Positions 1-10,822 are shown, counted from the stretch's first letter. The stretch is DNA of 64,000 bases from Miscanthus floridulus (GCF_019320115.1 NC_089597.1:115281401-115345400), one strand, 5' to 3'. A program made the numbers and translations. Notes: generated by a model not told the origin, from the letters alone.

Positions 1-868
1 GTAACTGTTGTTATAAGAGAATTCAGCGAGAGGCAACCATTCCTCCCAAGAGCCTTTGCAAGAGATAAGACAAGCTCTAAGCATGTCTTCAAGAATTTGA
101 TTAACACGTTCAGTCTGTCCTGATGTTTGTGGATGATAGGCAGAACTGTGGATTAGATGAGTGCTAAGGTTCTGATGTAAGCACTCCCAAAAGCGAGCCG
201 TGAATTGTGGTCCTCTATCTGAAACAATGGATTTGGGTACACCATGGAGACGTACCACTTGTTGAAAATAAATCTCAGTATAATTGTGAGGGTGATAGGT
301 GGACTTGACCAGAATAAAGTGAGTGGATTTGCTTAGACGATCTACGATAACCCAGATGGAATCACAACCCTTTTTGGTAGTGGGTAATCCAACAATGAAA
401 TCCATAACAATTTCTTCCCACTTCTAGCCAGGAATAGAGAGTGGCTGCAATAACCTGAGCCTCATGTGAATAGCCTTGACTCTGCAACAGTTATCGCACC
501 TTGCCACATAGGCTGTGATTTCTTTCTTCATCTTGGTCCATCAATAATACAGCTTGAGATCTTGATACATTTTACTGCTACCAGGATGGATGGACAATCT
601 AGAAGAATGGGCTTCAGCCATAATTGGATTTCTAAGTTCTTTGTCTTTGGGTACTACCAGTCTATCATTAAACCAGAGAATTCCTTTGTCATTGACCCTA
701 AAGTGCTTGGTCTTCAGATCTTTCATCTTCTGCTTGATATGAAACACACCCACATCAGTCTTCTAGAGTTCGATAATTTGACTTCTAAGAGGGCAATCCA
801 CAGTGATATTGTGGAGTACTACAGGATGAAGGAGGTGTGCCAGATGAAAGTCTTCACTAACTAAGGAA
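1..868 (-). pseudogene. Element A integrase (partial, degenerate)
   Basis: Minus-strand translation shows an H2C2-like zinc-binding stretch (about 541-753, with IHPGSSKMYQDLKLYY), then the DDE core. The first Asp is in VMDFIVGLPT near 385-400, the second in IVSDRGPQF near 200-220, and the Glu in SGQTERVNQ near 100-130. The enzyme would insert element cDNA into the host chromosome. The reading frame is broken between the zinc-binding region and the core, and the C-terminal part is outside the window. The core motifs are those of Ty3/gypsy integrases; retrovirus-like genes of other families would lack the GLPT/SGQTERVNQ wording. Confidence 0.85.
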
Positions 869-1140
869 TTGCAATGGGCCTTTCTGCTTAAGGCATCAGC
901 AACCACATTGGCCTTGCCAGGATGGTAGTGTACTTGAAGGTTGTAGTCTTTAATTAATTCTAACCATCGTCATTGACGCTTGTTCAACTCGGGTTGAGTA
1001 AAGATGTACTTGAGACTTTTATGATCAGTATAGATGTTGCACACATTACCTAGCAAGTAATGTCTCCAGATCTTTAGGGCATGTACAACCGCAGCTAGCT
1101 CTAAGTCATGGGTAGGATAATTGACTTCATGTTTTTGAAG
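869..1140 (-). pseudogene. Element A RNase H (3' part)
   Basis: This is the continuation of the PR-RT reading frame past an in-frame TAG at 1141-1143. The minus strand reads [28 protein letters not shown] and then an [10 protein letters not shown] stretch at the end, which are the standard RNase H markers of Ty3/gypsy pol. The enzyme would degrade the RNA strand of the replication hybrid. The stop replaces the Gln expected in the SRQL motif, and the codon before it has changed too (expected Arg, observed Cys); both are single C-to-T changes. A second stop follows NKRQ. Confidence 0.8.
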
Positions 1141-2676
1141 CTAGCACGAAGCATAAGCAATGACTCGGCCCTCTTGCATAAGAACACACCCCAAACTGGT
1201 GCCACATGCATCACAGTAGACATCAAAAGGCTTCTCGATGTCAGGTTGTGCCAATACAGGAGCAGAGGTTAGTAAGGTCCGCAAAGTGTGGAAAGCCTCT
1301 TCACACTTCGGAGTCCACACAAACTTCTCATCCTTTTGGAGTAGGCGAGTCATGGGCTTGGCGATTTTTGAGAAATCTGGGATAAAGCGACGATAGTAGC
1401 CAGCCAAACCTAGGAAACTTCGGACTTCTATGACCGTAGTAGGTGCCTTCCACTCAAGGACTTCTTGCACCTTAGTAGGGTCAACCAAAATTCCATCTCC
1501 AGATAACACATGACCTAGAAAAGGTATCTTGTTCAACCAGAATTCGCACTTGCTAAACTTAGCATAAAGCTGGTTGTCATGTAATTGAGTTAAAACAATT
1601 CTCAGATGTTCAGCATGTTCTTCTTCACTCTGAGAATATACAAGGATATCATCAATGAACACGACGACAAACTTATCCAATTCCAGCATGAATACTAAAT
1701 TCATCAGGTACATAAAGTGTGCCGGAGCATTTGTTAACCCAAAGGACATGACAAGGTATTTGAACAAGCCATATCGAGTAGAGAAAGCTGTATTAGGTAT
1801 ATCTTTAGGATGAATTTTGATCTGATGGTAGCCAGACCTCAAATCGAGCTTGGAGAATACCTTAGCTTTGGAGAGCTGATCAAATAGAATATCGATGCGA
1901 GGAAGAGGGTATTTGTTCTTGATGGTAATAGCATTAAGGGGGCGATAATCCACGCACATGCACAGAGACTCGTCCTTCTTCTTCATAAAGATAGCCGAAC
2001 AACCCCAAGGAGAAGAACTAGGCTGAATCAAACCTTTCTTTAATAGCTCATTCAACTGACTCTTCAGCTCAGCCAACTCATTGGGTGGCATTCTATAGGG
2101 CCTTCGAGAAATAGGAGCCATACCCAGAATGAGTTCTATCTTGAATTCTACTTCATGGTCCAGAGGTAATCTAGGCAAGTCATCAGGGAAGACATCTAGA
2201 AACTCATAGACAACCGGTATATCCTCAATGGCTTTGGCTAGGGTAGCATTGGCTGTATTGTGGATAGCGATATCACGAGGTAACTGTACTAGAAAACCCT
2301 TCTTATCCACAGGGTCCCTCAACATTACCATATGGGTTGATGTATCGATCAACACTCCATTCCCGCTCATCCACTTCATTCCTAGGATTACATCGATTCC
2401 TACCCCTGATAGAACTACAAGATCCATAAGGAACTCTCGATCTCCAATCTCAATCCTTACATCTTTAACTACTTGGTTAGTCATGATATTATTTCCAGCA
2501 GCACTAATACAATAACCACCCTTGACAATTGTAATCCCATTCATCTTATGCATAGATGCAAAAGTAGAACTCACAAAGGAATGTGAAGCACCCAAAACAA
2601 AGAGCACAACTACAGGGTGATCATTAACAAGGAACTTACCAGCGGTGACCACTTCACCAGCAGGAATTTCCTCCAC
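1141..2676 (-). pseudogene. Element A protease-reverse transcriptase
   Basis: This is one open stretch of 511 codons. Residues 1-150 are a retropepsin-like domain with the downstream signature [11 protein letters not shown]. The active-site loop reads FVLGASHSF where the family has F-D-S/T-G-A, so the catalytic aspartate is missing. Residues 165-430 are reverse transcriptase, with [47 protein letters not shown] and the catalytic [10 protein letters not shown]. The RNase H domain begins near residue 485 with the [14 protein letters not shown] motif. The RT is intact in wording, but the protease is inactive as read and the frame ends early inside RNase H. The start codon is only the first ATG of the open stretch; in life this would be part of a gag-pol polyprotein. 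Confidence 0.9.
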
Positions 2677-2697
2677 AGTAGTGTAGTGAACACGCCC

Positions 2698-3685
2698 CTA
2701 ATGGACATTTCCCTGAGCATTCTTGGGAGGATAGGGACAAGTACTAGCCCAGTGACCAGGCTTGTTACAGTTCCAACATGGCCTGTTTGCTAGCGAGACA
2801 TTAGAGCTACTTTGCCCAGAGGTATTCTTTGGCAAGGAAACTGTGGACCCCTTGCGGAAACCAGTTTTAGCTTGATTCTTCTTCTGAGGTGGGTGGTATC
2901 GGACAATAGCATTGGGTGGACGATACTGGGTTTTAGATACCACTGGTGCCTTGGACTGAGAAGCACCTGCCTCAAAGTTTCTTTTATGGGTCTTGGAAGC
3001 AGCATATATCTTATCATTATTCTCCTGAGTTAGGGTGTCACTGATAAACTCATTGAAGGTGACACACTTGCAGTTGCCCATAGACTTCATCAGTTTAGGG
3101 GAAAGTCCCCTCTTGAAACTAGCTATCCTTTTGGCATCAGTATCAACAAACTCGGGAGCATACCTCGCCAGGTTGTTAAATGCCTGGAGGTATTCAGTAA
3201 GACTCTTGTTGCCTTGAGTTAGCTTCATAAACTTGGTATGCTTAATGGCCATGAGACCAAGAGGGATAAAATGTCCCTGAAAAGCTGTCTAGAACTGGTC
3301 CCAAACTATCTCAACGTTTGCAGGGAAGGTGGTCCTATGATGGGTCCACCAGATGCCTGCAGGGCCTTGGAGCTAGTGTCCTACATACGAGGCCTTCATA
3401 CCTTCTATCAAACGGAGCAATCCAAACCTTTGCTCTATCATACTCAACCATTCATCAGCTTGTAATGGTTCTTCTGCCTCTCTAAAGATAGGAGGCTTTG
3501 TGTTGCTTGGGTCCTTGGTGGACATGTTGGTCATCATGGTTAGCCAGTTGGCGCATAGCCTCAGCTAGCATGCGCTGACTTTCGATGACTGTCCGCATTA
3601 GCTCAGCTGGTGTGGGCGGTGGAGGAGGTGGTTGTTCCTCATCTCCAAGGCTACGACCGCGATGAAGATTATAAGCCATCTGCAA
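2698..3685 (-). pseudogene. Element A gag
   Basis: This is the capsid/nucleocapsid gene of element A in three pieces. The N-terminus (3685-3482) has a proline run and an alpha-helical ELMRTVIESQRMLAEAMRQL stretch. The retrotransposon gag core (about 3520-3253) includes PLQADEWLSMIEQRF and GPAGIWWTHH. The C-terminal part (3252-2698) starts AIKHTKFMKLTQGNKSLTEY and ends in a CCHC zinc knuckle, CWNCNKPGHWASTC. One frameshift lies near 3520, and one TAG stop at 3289-3291 interrupts the core where Gln or Arg is expected. The last codons lie just upstream of the protease frame. The zinc knuckle itself is intact. Confidence 0.88.
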
Positions 3686-4092
3686 AATGTATAGCCAATG
3701 AGCACTGACGATGTGGAAATTTTTGTAGATGAATTGTAGAATTATGCCAAACTGACTCCAATGGAGAAAATGAATTTATACTATCAACAGAGGCATAATC
3801 ATCCATCACAATCACACAACTCATCAAGTGCATCAATTGACACATTAATGCGATGAACTTAACCAGCAATGAGATCGATAGACCGCACAGACGGAAATTG
3901 TCAAAGGCTCACATACGTGGAGCATAACATGTTTGATAGGTTACATCCAAGCCATAGAGGTTCCAACAGACATCAAAGATAACTTAAGGTTCGATATTAC
4001 ATCCCAACGATTAACTTATTACAAGCTACTAGTTCGTGCATGAGGATCAACAAAAGACTAGCTCGAGCGCATTAGCTAAGTAGTAAGCTAAA
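3686..4092. other. Element A spacer between extra ORF and gag
   Basis: Internal leader sequence of A. I see no credible coding region, RNA gene or repeat in it. A short minus-strand open stretch near 3669-3869 has no recognisable motif. Confidence 0.6.
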
Positions 4093-4689
4093 CTACGCAT
4101 TGTCCTCAGAGTCGGTGTCAAAGATCTCTCCTCCATCTTCATCACTAGCAGGTTCTAACTCCTCATCTTCCTCCTCATCAGGTGGAACATCCTTAGGTCC
4201 ATTAACCTCAATGTTGTCATCACCTTCAGCCATGATGACACCAGAGCCCATCTCATCCTCATTGTCATTCTCATCATCAGGGACTAGGAGAGGGTGAAGC
4301 TGATTGTGTAATAGGTGAACCTCCTCATGGAGATGGTCATTGTACTCTTCGGTAGCTGCCAACTGCTGCTCGAGTTCTACCTGTCGTGCTCTCAACACAT
4401 TCTCCTCGTGCCAGGCTTCATTCCATTGATTCAGCACGTGAATCAACATACGTTCACAGTTGTAGTGAGCAACTGTCAACCTCTGAACCTCCAGGGTCTC
4501 TTGATCCCATTCCTGTGTTACTTGCTCCAAACGGTGCTGAGCTGCACTCCTCTCAGCAGTCACCTGGGCTAGCTCTGCCCTCAGCCTTTCTGCCTCAATA
4601 GGCTCCGGATGGGGCTCACGAGGAGCTAACCGGTGACGAGGCACCCTACCTCTGGTGGACTTGCGAGTAGTGCATTTCATGCGCGCCAT
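4093..4689 (-). CDS. Extra ORF upstream of gag in element A: coiled-coil, acidic-tailed protein
   Basis: This intact ORF of 198 codons is on the same strand as gag and lies between the 5' LTR and gag. The first 25 residues are basic (ARMKCTTRKSTRGR). Residues about 30-130 are rich in heptad-like Leu/Glu/Gln patterns (AERLRAELAQVTAE, EQQLAATEEYNDHLHEEVHL) and should form a coiled coil. Residues 140-198 are almost entirely Asp/Glu with a few Ser. It has no zinc knuckle and no enzyme motif. Some plant gypsy elements, such as the Ogre group, have an extra ORF before gag of unknown role. The related element B has only about 500 bp there and no such ORF. It is intact while neighbouring gag and pol are broken. 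Function unknown; nucleic-acid packaging or captured host sequence are both possible. Confidence 0.6.
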   Translation of the reverse strand: MARMKCTTRKSTRGRVPRHRLAPREPHPEPIEAERLRAELAQVTAERSAAQHRLEQVTQEWDQETLEVQRLTVAHYNCERMLIHVLNQWNEAWHEENVLRARQVELEQQLAATEEYNDHLHEEVHLLHNQLHPLLVPDDENDNEDEMGSGVIMAEGDDNIEVNGPKDVPPDEEEDEELEPASDEDGGEIFDTDSEDNA

Positions 4690-5005
4690 CTATAGCAAAA
4701 AGTTGCAATGTAAGGGGAGAATCATTTAAGGGATACGAAATTTAATTAGTCGAGACCATCATATTTTAAAGGAGGGAGTAATGCAAAAATGCTATGTATG
4801 CTTGAACATGATGCATGCACGATCCGTACGTCCTCACAAACCTAGAAAAATTTAAAGGCTAGCGAAATATACGGTGGCATACATACGTTCTCTCATATAC
4901 GGTAGCTAGTCGATCTACAACGATATGTTGTTAGTGTACCTGCAGAAAATTTCATTTCAGCCCAATAATTTCCCAAAAAGGCAAATAAAGTAAGCAGTAA
5001 ACTAA
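4690..5005. other. Element A 5' leader, proximal part
   Basis: Untranslated leader of A between its extra ORF and the foldback insertion. I see no gene. Confidence 0.55.
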
Positions 5006-5668
5006 GAGACTTTTCCCTGTGTGCCCTTATAAAAGATCGTAATTCCCTGTGTGTCCCTGAAAAAATTCAGCGGTCTTCAGCACCACTACTTCAACTTTTT
5101 CGTGTCATCCATGCCACTTCCGTCAGTTTGGGCTCTAACGCCGTTAAACTGCAGGTGTGAAAAGACGAAAATGCCCTTAAGTTCAAATATGTTATTAATT
5201 TTTTTTGAGCATCTTAACGACTTCAAATGAAAAAACTCAAAACTAGAAAGTTGTAGATCTCGTCGAGATCTATAATTTTCATATAAATTTTTTTTCATTT
5301 AATTTCGCAAAAAAAATAATATGATTTTTCTAAGATATATTAATCATATCAAATCATATTTTTTTTGCGAAATTAAATGAAAAAAAATTTATATGAAAAT
5401 TATAGATCTCGACGAGATCTACAACTTTCTAGTTTTGAGTTTTTTCATTTGAAGTCGTTACGATGCTCAAAAAAATTAATAACATATTTGAACTTAAGGG
5501 CATTTTCGTCTTTTCACACCTGCAGTTTAACGGCGTTAGAGCCCAAACTGACAGAAGTGGCATGGATGACACGAAAAAATTGGAGTAGTGGCGCTGAAGA
5601 CCGTTGAATTTTTTTAGGGGCACACAGGGAATTACGATCTTTTATAAGGGCACACAGGGAAAAGTCTC
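5006..5668. mobile_element. 663-bp foldback (MULE-type) element with 9-bp TSD
   Basis: The two halves are near-perfect inverted copies. The left arm is 5006 to about 5320, starting GAGACTTTTCCCTGTG, and the right arm is about 5357-5668, ending in its reverse complement; the loop is only some 35 bp. The same 9-bp word GTAAACTAA flanks both sides (4997-5005 and 5669-5677). A 9-bp duplication with long terminal inverted repeats is the signature of Mutator-superfamily insertions. The apparent ORFs on both strands that begin with the same residues (MKKNLYENYRSRRDLQLSSF) are products of the symmetry, not genes. It sits in the leader of element A and would fold into a long hairpin if that leader were transcribed. 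Confidence 0.9.
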
Positions 5669-5677
5669 GTAAACTAA

Positions 5678-6101
5678 ATACTTTCATACATACATCCCTT
5701 GATGCATATACTCTAGTATCACAGCTACCCGATAGAGATACCCACACTTAAGTACTCCCATAGATACATGATCGAACATGTAAGTATGCGAGCAACCACA
5801 ACTACTCTCCCCTAGACCAACGGTTGGACGGTCATGCTCTCACAACTCCCACTTACCAGAGCATAGAGGTATTTGATCCATACATTACCACCCAAGCGGA
5901 TGGCATCCATACAATAGCACGCTGTATAGACAACGAAACAGAAACAAGTAGGAATCCCCAAGTTAGTACTTTAATAAGCCACCTAAGAGTCCTTATTTGG
6001 GCATAAGGGATATGACCACTAGCAATACTTAGTATTTAATTTAGAATTTTCACAATTACTTTTGTTTTAAATACACAAATGACAAGTTTAGTGTTGAATC
6101 T
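5678..6101. other. Element A 5' leader, distal part
   Basis: Leader sequence between the foldback element and the putative primer-binding site. The short open stretch at 5824-6006 has no recognisable motif, and I see no gene here. Confidence 0.5.
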
Positions 6102-6102
6102 T

Positions 6103-6114
6103 GCTCTGATGCTA
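6103..6114 (-). promoter_or_regulatory. Probable primer-binding site of element A
   Basis: The minus strand reads TAGCATCAGAGC, two mismatches from TGGTATCAGAGC, the initiator-tRNA-Met PBS typical of plant LTR elements. It lies 2 bp inside the LTR boundary at 6117. Confidence 0.55.
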
Positions 6115-6116
6115 GC

Positions 6117-9100
6117 TGTAACAGAACTGACCAAATCATAAGAACGTAAGTACAAAAACAATCACCGAAGTGATCAAATTCCTGTACTTAAGCTCCCATA
6201 ATCCCGGTAGTTCGGAAATCACAAAGGATTTCAACCAACTCTCGACATACAAACCAAGACCATAGTGATTCAACACAACACATCATTCGTTACAATATTT
6301 CGCAAGTGGCATCTGAATTACATCCATCAGAGTGCAAATAAAATATTACAAACCAAGTTCAAATTTTTGCGGAAGCAACATAGTTTAGTACATAACTTCA
6401 TAGTTTCAAATACATTGCCAGATCTTAGTCATGTCCCACAAAAGCATCTTCACGTACGAGAACTAGGAGAGACCGCGCCCAATGGTCTAGTCTTCATCCC
6501 CAACCGAGAGAAGGCAATACTTGCAGCAACCAAAGTAGAACTGGTCATCTGCAATAGATGGGAGATAAACCCTAAGTACGAGAAGGTACTCAGCTAGACT
6601 TATCCGTCAAAACCAGAAATAAAAGACACCAAGGGTCATGCAAGGCTTATGAGGTGGGCTAGCTTGACACAGTTGCATAAAAGAGCTTATGAATATCGTG
6701 CCCAATTTAAACTTAGCATCAAGTTTATCATCACGTACCTGTCCACTAGATTAGCACTTGTACTAGAGCACTCACTTATTAGGAGCAAACAATATTAACC
6801 ATAGCAGGTATAATAAGGCTATCATCATTATATCATCATTTCTGAACCATTATGTTATTTAGTGTATCTACTTTGGAGATAAGCCCGTCAAGTTCTCACT
6901 AACTGGGAGAGACGGCGACTCGAATCGAATTATAACTCAGCTGAGGGGGTATTCCTAACTCTCACCCTGGCATACTTTGCAAGGGTAGCTATGGGTCACC
7001 TTTGGTACAACTCAGGAACCAAATTCGCGGGTTCGATCAGCGCCAGCACTCTCAGGGATTACCCTTCTGCCAAGATGATCAGGACTTTTAAATCACCTGC
7101 CCTTGGACTCACGCCTATGGCTCCCTTCTGAGGCTTACTTTATACTTATCGACTCCTAGCCTGAGGTGAGCTACTTGGCTTCGTGGTCGGTCTTCAGACA
7201 CGGCCAACTAAGAGAGAGGCATGCATTCAACATGAACAGGAAAGGCTCCAAGATTTAGTCCTTAAGCGACACAGACGGAGTCACTGCAAACCGGCAATCC
7301 TCTGCCCGGTCTCAATTCAAATTAAGACAGGTTCTTTTCCACGATAGCAAATATAGCCAACCGTGCCACATGTATATCCCTATATCTCGTAGGTGACAGG
7401 AAATCACTCGACTTCTACCGCATTTAAGTAGGGCTAAGCACTACATGAACCTGAGCTACATAGGATTCAGGGTATCAATATCTGGACAAGGATTGGATAA
7501 CCAATGCAGCAAATGTTTGCATCCAACACCTAAACTTAATACAACAATATATATATGTAACAATAATACTTTAACTGCATTTTAGAAATTAGGAGGCTTA
7601 ATATGCTCCGGGGCTTGCCTTTCACAAAGTTGCACGGACGGTGATCCGGGCACTCAACGTCGACCTCGTCTGGCACCTCTCCCGTGGGCTGCACCTCCTG
7701 AATCTCCAGTGTTGGCTGCTGCTGCTCCCCGCTCGGTTCCTCAAATTCTAGCAGTGTCACACCTTCCGGTACACCTATTGCATGCCGATGCACAAGATAA
7801 ATATCATGGATACATAAGGAATGACATGATGCTCATGATGAATGGATCACAGTAAGTGTTTAACAAAAACATCACTGGACACTCGTTTACCGATTAAGAA
7901 CAGCTCTATTCAAATCACTTTAAAACATGTATCTAACTTAACTTGAAGAACGAGATCTACTTACCTAACTTGCATAACCTAAGATAAAGGTGCTCATCTT
8001 CAATTAAAGGCCTAACACCTAGAAACATTACCACAGACTTAGGAAATAGCGAAGGCATACTTAAATCAAAGTTAAGGCTTTACATGCAAACGAGTAGTTC
8101 CTTAATTCAATCACAACCAGAGTTCTATAAATTCAAATGACTTGCAAGAGGACATTCTGGAAAGCTTATGAAATCCTCTACAATTCATTTATAAACATCA
8201 AAGCATGATTCTTTTGTTAACCAAATCGAATTCAAGTAAACCTAGAATCTATCCAGAAATGACAGGTTTACTAAATTAATTATTTAGTGATGATGCAAAA
8301 GCATAATTGGATGAAACCAAGTTTACCAACTTGTTGCACATACCAGAGGAACATCAGAAAGTATAGTGCCAACTTCTAAATAAATTATTTAATGCCCTTT
8401 TCTAATTTATTTAGTTAATTAGGTGATTAAAGCAATATATAGTAAAACTATTCAGAAAAATCTACAAAAATTACAGTAGCTATCTCATGCTTCACATAGA
8501 CTACGATAAAAATTTCAGAGCCAGTGGGCAAGCAGAACTTGCTGTATCCAAAATAACAGGTGGCATGTCTATTTCTAGCATAATTAGGAAACCCTATTGA
8601 AAAGTGTCAAGCAACAGATTTCACATTTTTCCTAGTATCATTCTAGCATAAGAATAGCACTCACCAAATTTTACCTTTACTGGATCTATAGAAAAATTAT
8701 GAAAATTCACACAAGATCCATCCTTGCAAATAAAAGAATTTTCTAACTCCTACATACAGTGTCCAAAATATATGAAAATTTAACTAAAAGCTATTCGTGA
8801 TATGAGCAGTACACCATAAAAATTTCATGCCATTTGGAGCTACCTAGAAAGAGATATAACTACCCCTATTTTCTTCATGATTAAAAGAGATAATTAGCAA
8901 CTCCAATTTTTTATAACAGGATATGGCATAAATTATATTTTTAATATAAACTAGACATTATCATGAACTCAACAAAATTGGAACCACATCATTTGAATCT
9001 ACCAACTAGGAGATACATATTTTTGAATATATACACAAATCTGTGAAAAGAATAAAACAAAACGAATTTGAAACCCTAACCCTACTGCTGGGCCGGCCCG

Positions 9101-10773
9101 AAAGCACACGGCGGCCCGCGACGCATGCGCTGGCGCGGCCCAGAACTCGGTGCGGCCCAAGACTCGCTCCCGCCTCCGCTTCAGCGACTGACAAAGGGGC
9201 CCCACGAGACAGAGAGACAGGTAGGGGAGGAAGAAAGACGACGGCGTAGCTCGTCGCCGGTAACAGCTCTGGCGAGACCATCGGTGCTACGGTGTTCGCC
9301 TCACCTGTGCGCATCTAATGGAACCATCTATTGAAGCTATTGCCATGGCTAAAGGCAACGGCGATAGCCATGGCGGCACTCGACCACGGGTTGGCCAGCT
9401 CTAGCGAGACGACGGCGTCACGGCCCTAGTGGGTGACCCTATGAGCATCAGCATCACACCCAGGACCTAGAGCAAGGAAAAGATGAGATGAAAAGGGACT
9501 CGAGTGGCACAACCACGTGCGAGCTCTACCAGCGGCGGTCATGGCGACCCGGTGGAGCCGCGCTCACGGTGAGCTCTACCTTAGGCGAAAACGTGATGAC
9601 GGTGAGGTCACGGACATGGAGGAGCTCACGGTGGTGCTGTGGCTTTGATGAATCGGACCAAGGCGCTCGGTTGAGGTGGATTTTGGCTCGGCGGCTGCCA
9701 CGACGTCCTGGTCGTCATGCTCGTGGAGGAAGGAAATGGCAAGTCTGTGAACTAGCGAGATGAAGAGTGAGTGGCGAGGCGCTGGCTTTCATCTAGAGCT
9801 CGGACACATGACGTGGAGATGTTGGCAGAGCATGCGCACCACACGATGTTCAGCTCTTGAGCCGGTCGGCCATGGCGGGCTCTGTCGGTTTTCTAAAACA
9901 TTGATTCAGTGTTCTACGACGACGACTGACAGCGTGAATTCGACGATCCGTAACTCCCAAACGGTGGCGATCTGGTTCATGGTATAGTTAACAAAATTGA
10001 AGACCTAAGTGAGTACAACAACTTCATCAATTGGAGCTCGAGTTGGTTCGGCCTGGTTAGGGAGATACAAGCCTCCAAACATTGGTACATGAAACTGTAA
10101 ATCAACTCTAGGACTTAGAAAAATTCTAAGTATGAAATCAGCAGGGAAATATGACTTGTGGGCCTTATTTTAACATGTTCTAGCCACTTTCATGAGTTGA
10201 TCATAAAACAACTTTTGTTCCTTGATAAATTGGCTACAACTTTGGTAAAGGGTGTATAGCCATGCAGGGTCTCTAGGTTGGTCTTTTGAATCAGTCAAAT
10301 AGTGGCACTCTAAGGGTCATTCAAAGTCAAACCTCCACTTGAGGGCATTTTTGTCATTTTGATCCACATGAACAATGTCCCATCAATTACCCTAAGTGTA
10401 GTTAAGGTGTATTAGACCAAAATCAACCACTTTACACAATGCTATACCAACTTCTAATGATCACATGTGATGAAGCAACAAAACAATCAATTCACTCAAA
10501 TGATGCAATTCCATGTTTCACATGTTTCATTACTTTTGTTGCAATTTTAACTTGCCACATTCCTACCATGTTGCCATGTTTCAAGGTATGAGAAACTCAT
10601 GTTGCATTCACATGTTGCACTACTACCATTCATAAGCAATCAAGTATGAAACAAACAGAATTGCGAATGTTGCATATGTATGTTCCAGTGACAATGGCAT
10701 GATGACATAGATGATGCACATGTTTATGAAATGAAATGCACTTTTGTAGAAGCCAAACACCTAGGGTGTTATA
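6117..10773 (-). repeat. 5' LTR of element A
   Basis: Boundaries: on the minus strand the LTR starts at 10773 with TATAACACCCTAGGTG (the family start is TGTAACACC, so one base has changed) and ends at 6117 with TTCTGTTACA, just before the PBS-like site. Length is about 4.66 kb, in the same class as the 4,054-bp solo LTR at 49897. It contains a small acidic ORF (7793-7536) and, near 9050-9960, a GC-rich gene-like stretch also seen at matching positions in the LTRs of B and the solo LTR. The GC-rich stretch is therefore part of the LTR family, not a host gene. Confidence 0.75.
7536..7793 (-). CDS. LTR-borne small acidic ORF (element A copy)
   Basis: This open stretch of 85 codons lies on the LTR sense strand. 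It begins MHRHAIGVPEGVTLLEFEEP, continues through a Glu/Asp-rich segment (EVPDEVDVECPD) and reaches a KGKPR motif about 60 residues in, after which the wording becomes arbitrary. Homologous frames sit at matching positions in two other LTRs (52490-52705 plus strand and 57243-57040 minus strand), sharing the MH start, the acidic middle and the GKPR motif. The DNA word GGCAAGCCCCG followed by GCATA is conserved in all three. It has no known domain. It may be translated from the LTR transcript, be the first exon of a spliced frame, or be a conserved cis-element that happens to be open. Confidence 0.45.
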   Translation of the reverse strand: MHRHAIGVPEGVTLLEFEEPSGEQQQPTLEIQEVQPTGEVPDEVDVECPDHRPCNFVKGKPRSILSLLISKMQLKYYCYIYILLY

Positions 10774-10807
10774 CTATTTACCCCCCTCTAGCCATTAGGA
10801 CCTTTCA
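10774..10807 (+). repeat. Stub of 5' LTR of element C
   Basis: Only the final 34 bp remain, ending CCATTAGGACCTTTCA. The reverse complement of this terminus begins LTR F at 47686, which supports the family link. The rest of the LTR lies left of element A, outside the window. Confidence 0.75.
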
Positions 10808-10809
10808 AG

Positions 10810-10822
10810 TGGTATTAGAGCC
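10810..10822 (+). promoter_or_regulatory. Primer-binding site of element C
   Basis: TGGTATTAGAGCC is one mismatch from the initiator-tRNA-Met PBS core, located 2 bp after the LTR terminus. Confidence 0.85.

Larger units (their letters stand above)
1..10773 (-). mobile_element. Element A: Tekay-like Ty3/gypsy retrotransposon (3' part off window)
   Basis: Reading leftwards on the minus strand the order is LTR (10773-6117), leader, extra ORF (4689-4093), gag (3685-2698), protease-RT (2676-1141), RNase H, and integrase running off the left edge. PR-RT-RNH-IN is the Ty3/gypsy order. The integrase C-terminus, where a chromodomain would be expected, lies outside the window, so the Tekay/Del placement rests on LTR style (TGTAACACC-type ends, LTR over 4 kb) and on similarity to element B. 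The right end lies 34 bp from the 3' end of the 5' LTR of copia element C, so A inserted into C. The putative TSD is CTATT at 10774-10778; its partner is outside the window. Several frame breaks indicate a dead copy. Confidence 0.85.

Noticed and set aside
5086..5607. Two ORFs on opposite strands with the same N-terminal protein sequence
   Set aside because: They are created by the inverted-repeat arms of the foldback element and have no conserved motif.
9005..9990. GC-rich stretch with several overlapping ORFs that looks like a host gene
   Set aside because: Corresponding GC-rich stretches occur in the other two Tekay-like LTRs (50500-51660 and 58000-58900), so it is LTR sequence. No frame is shared between the three.
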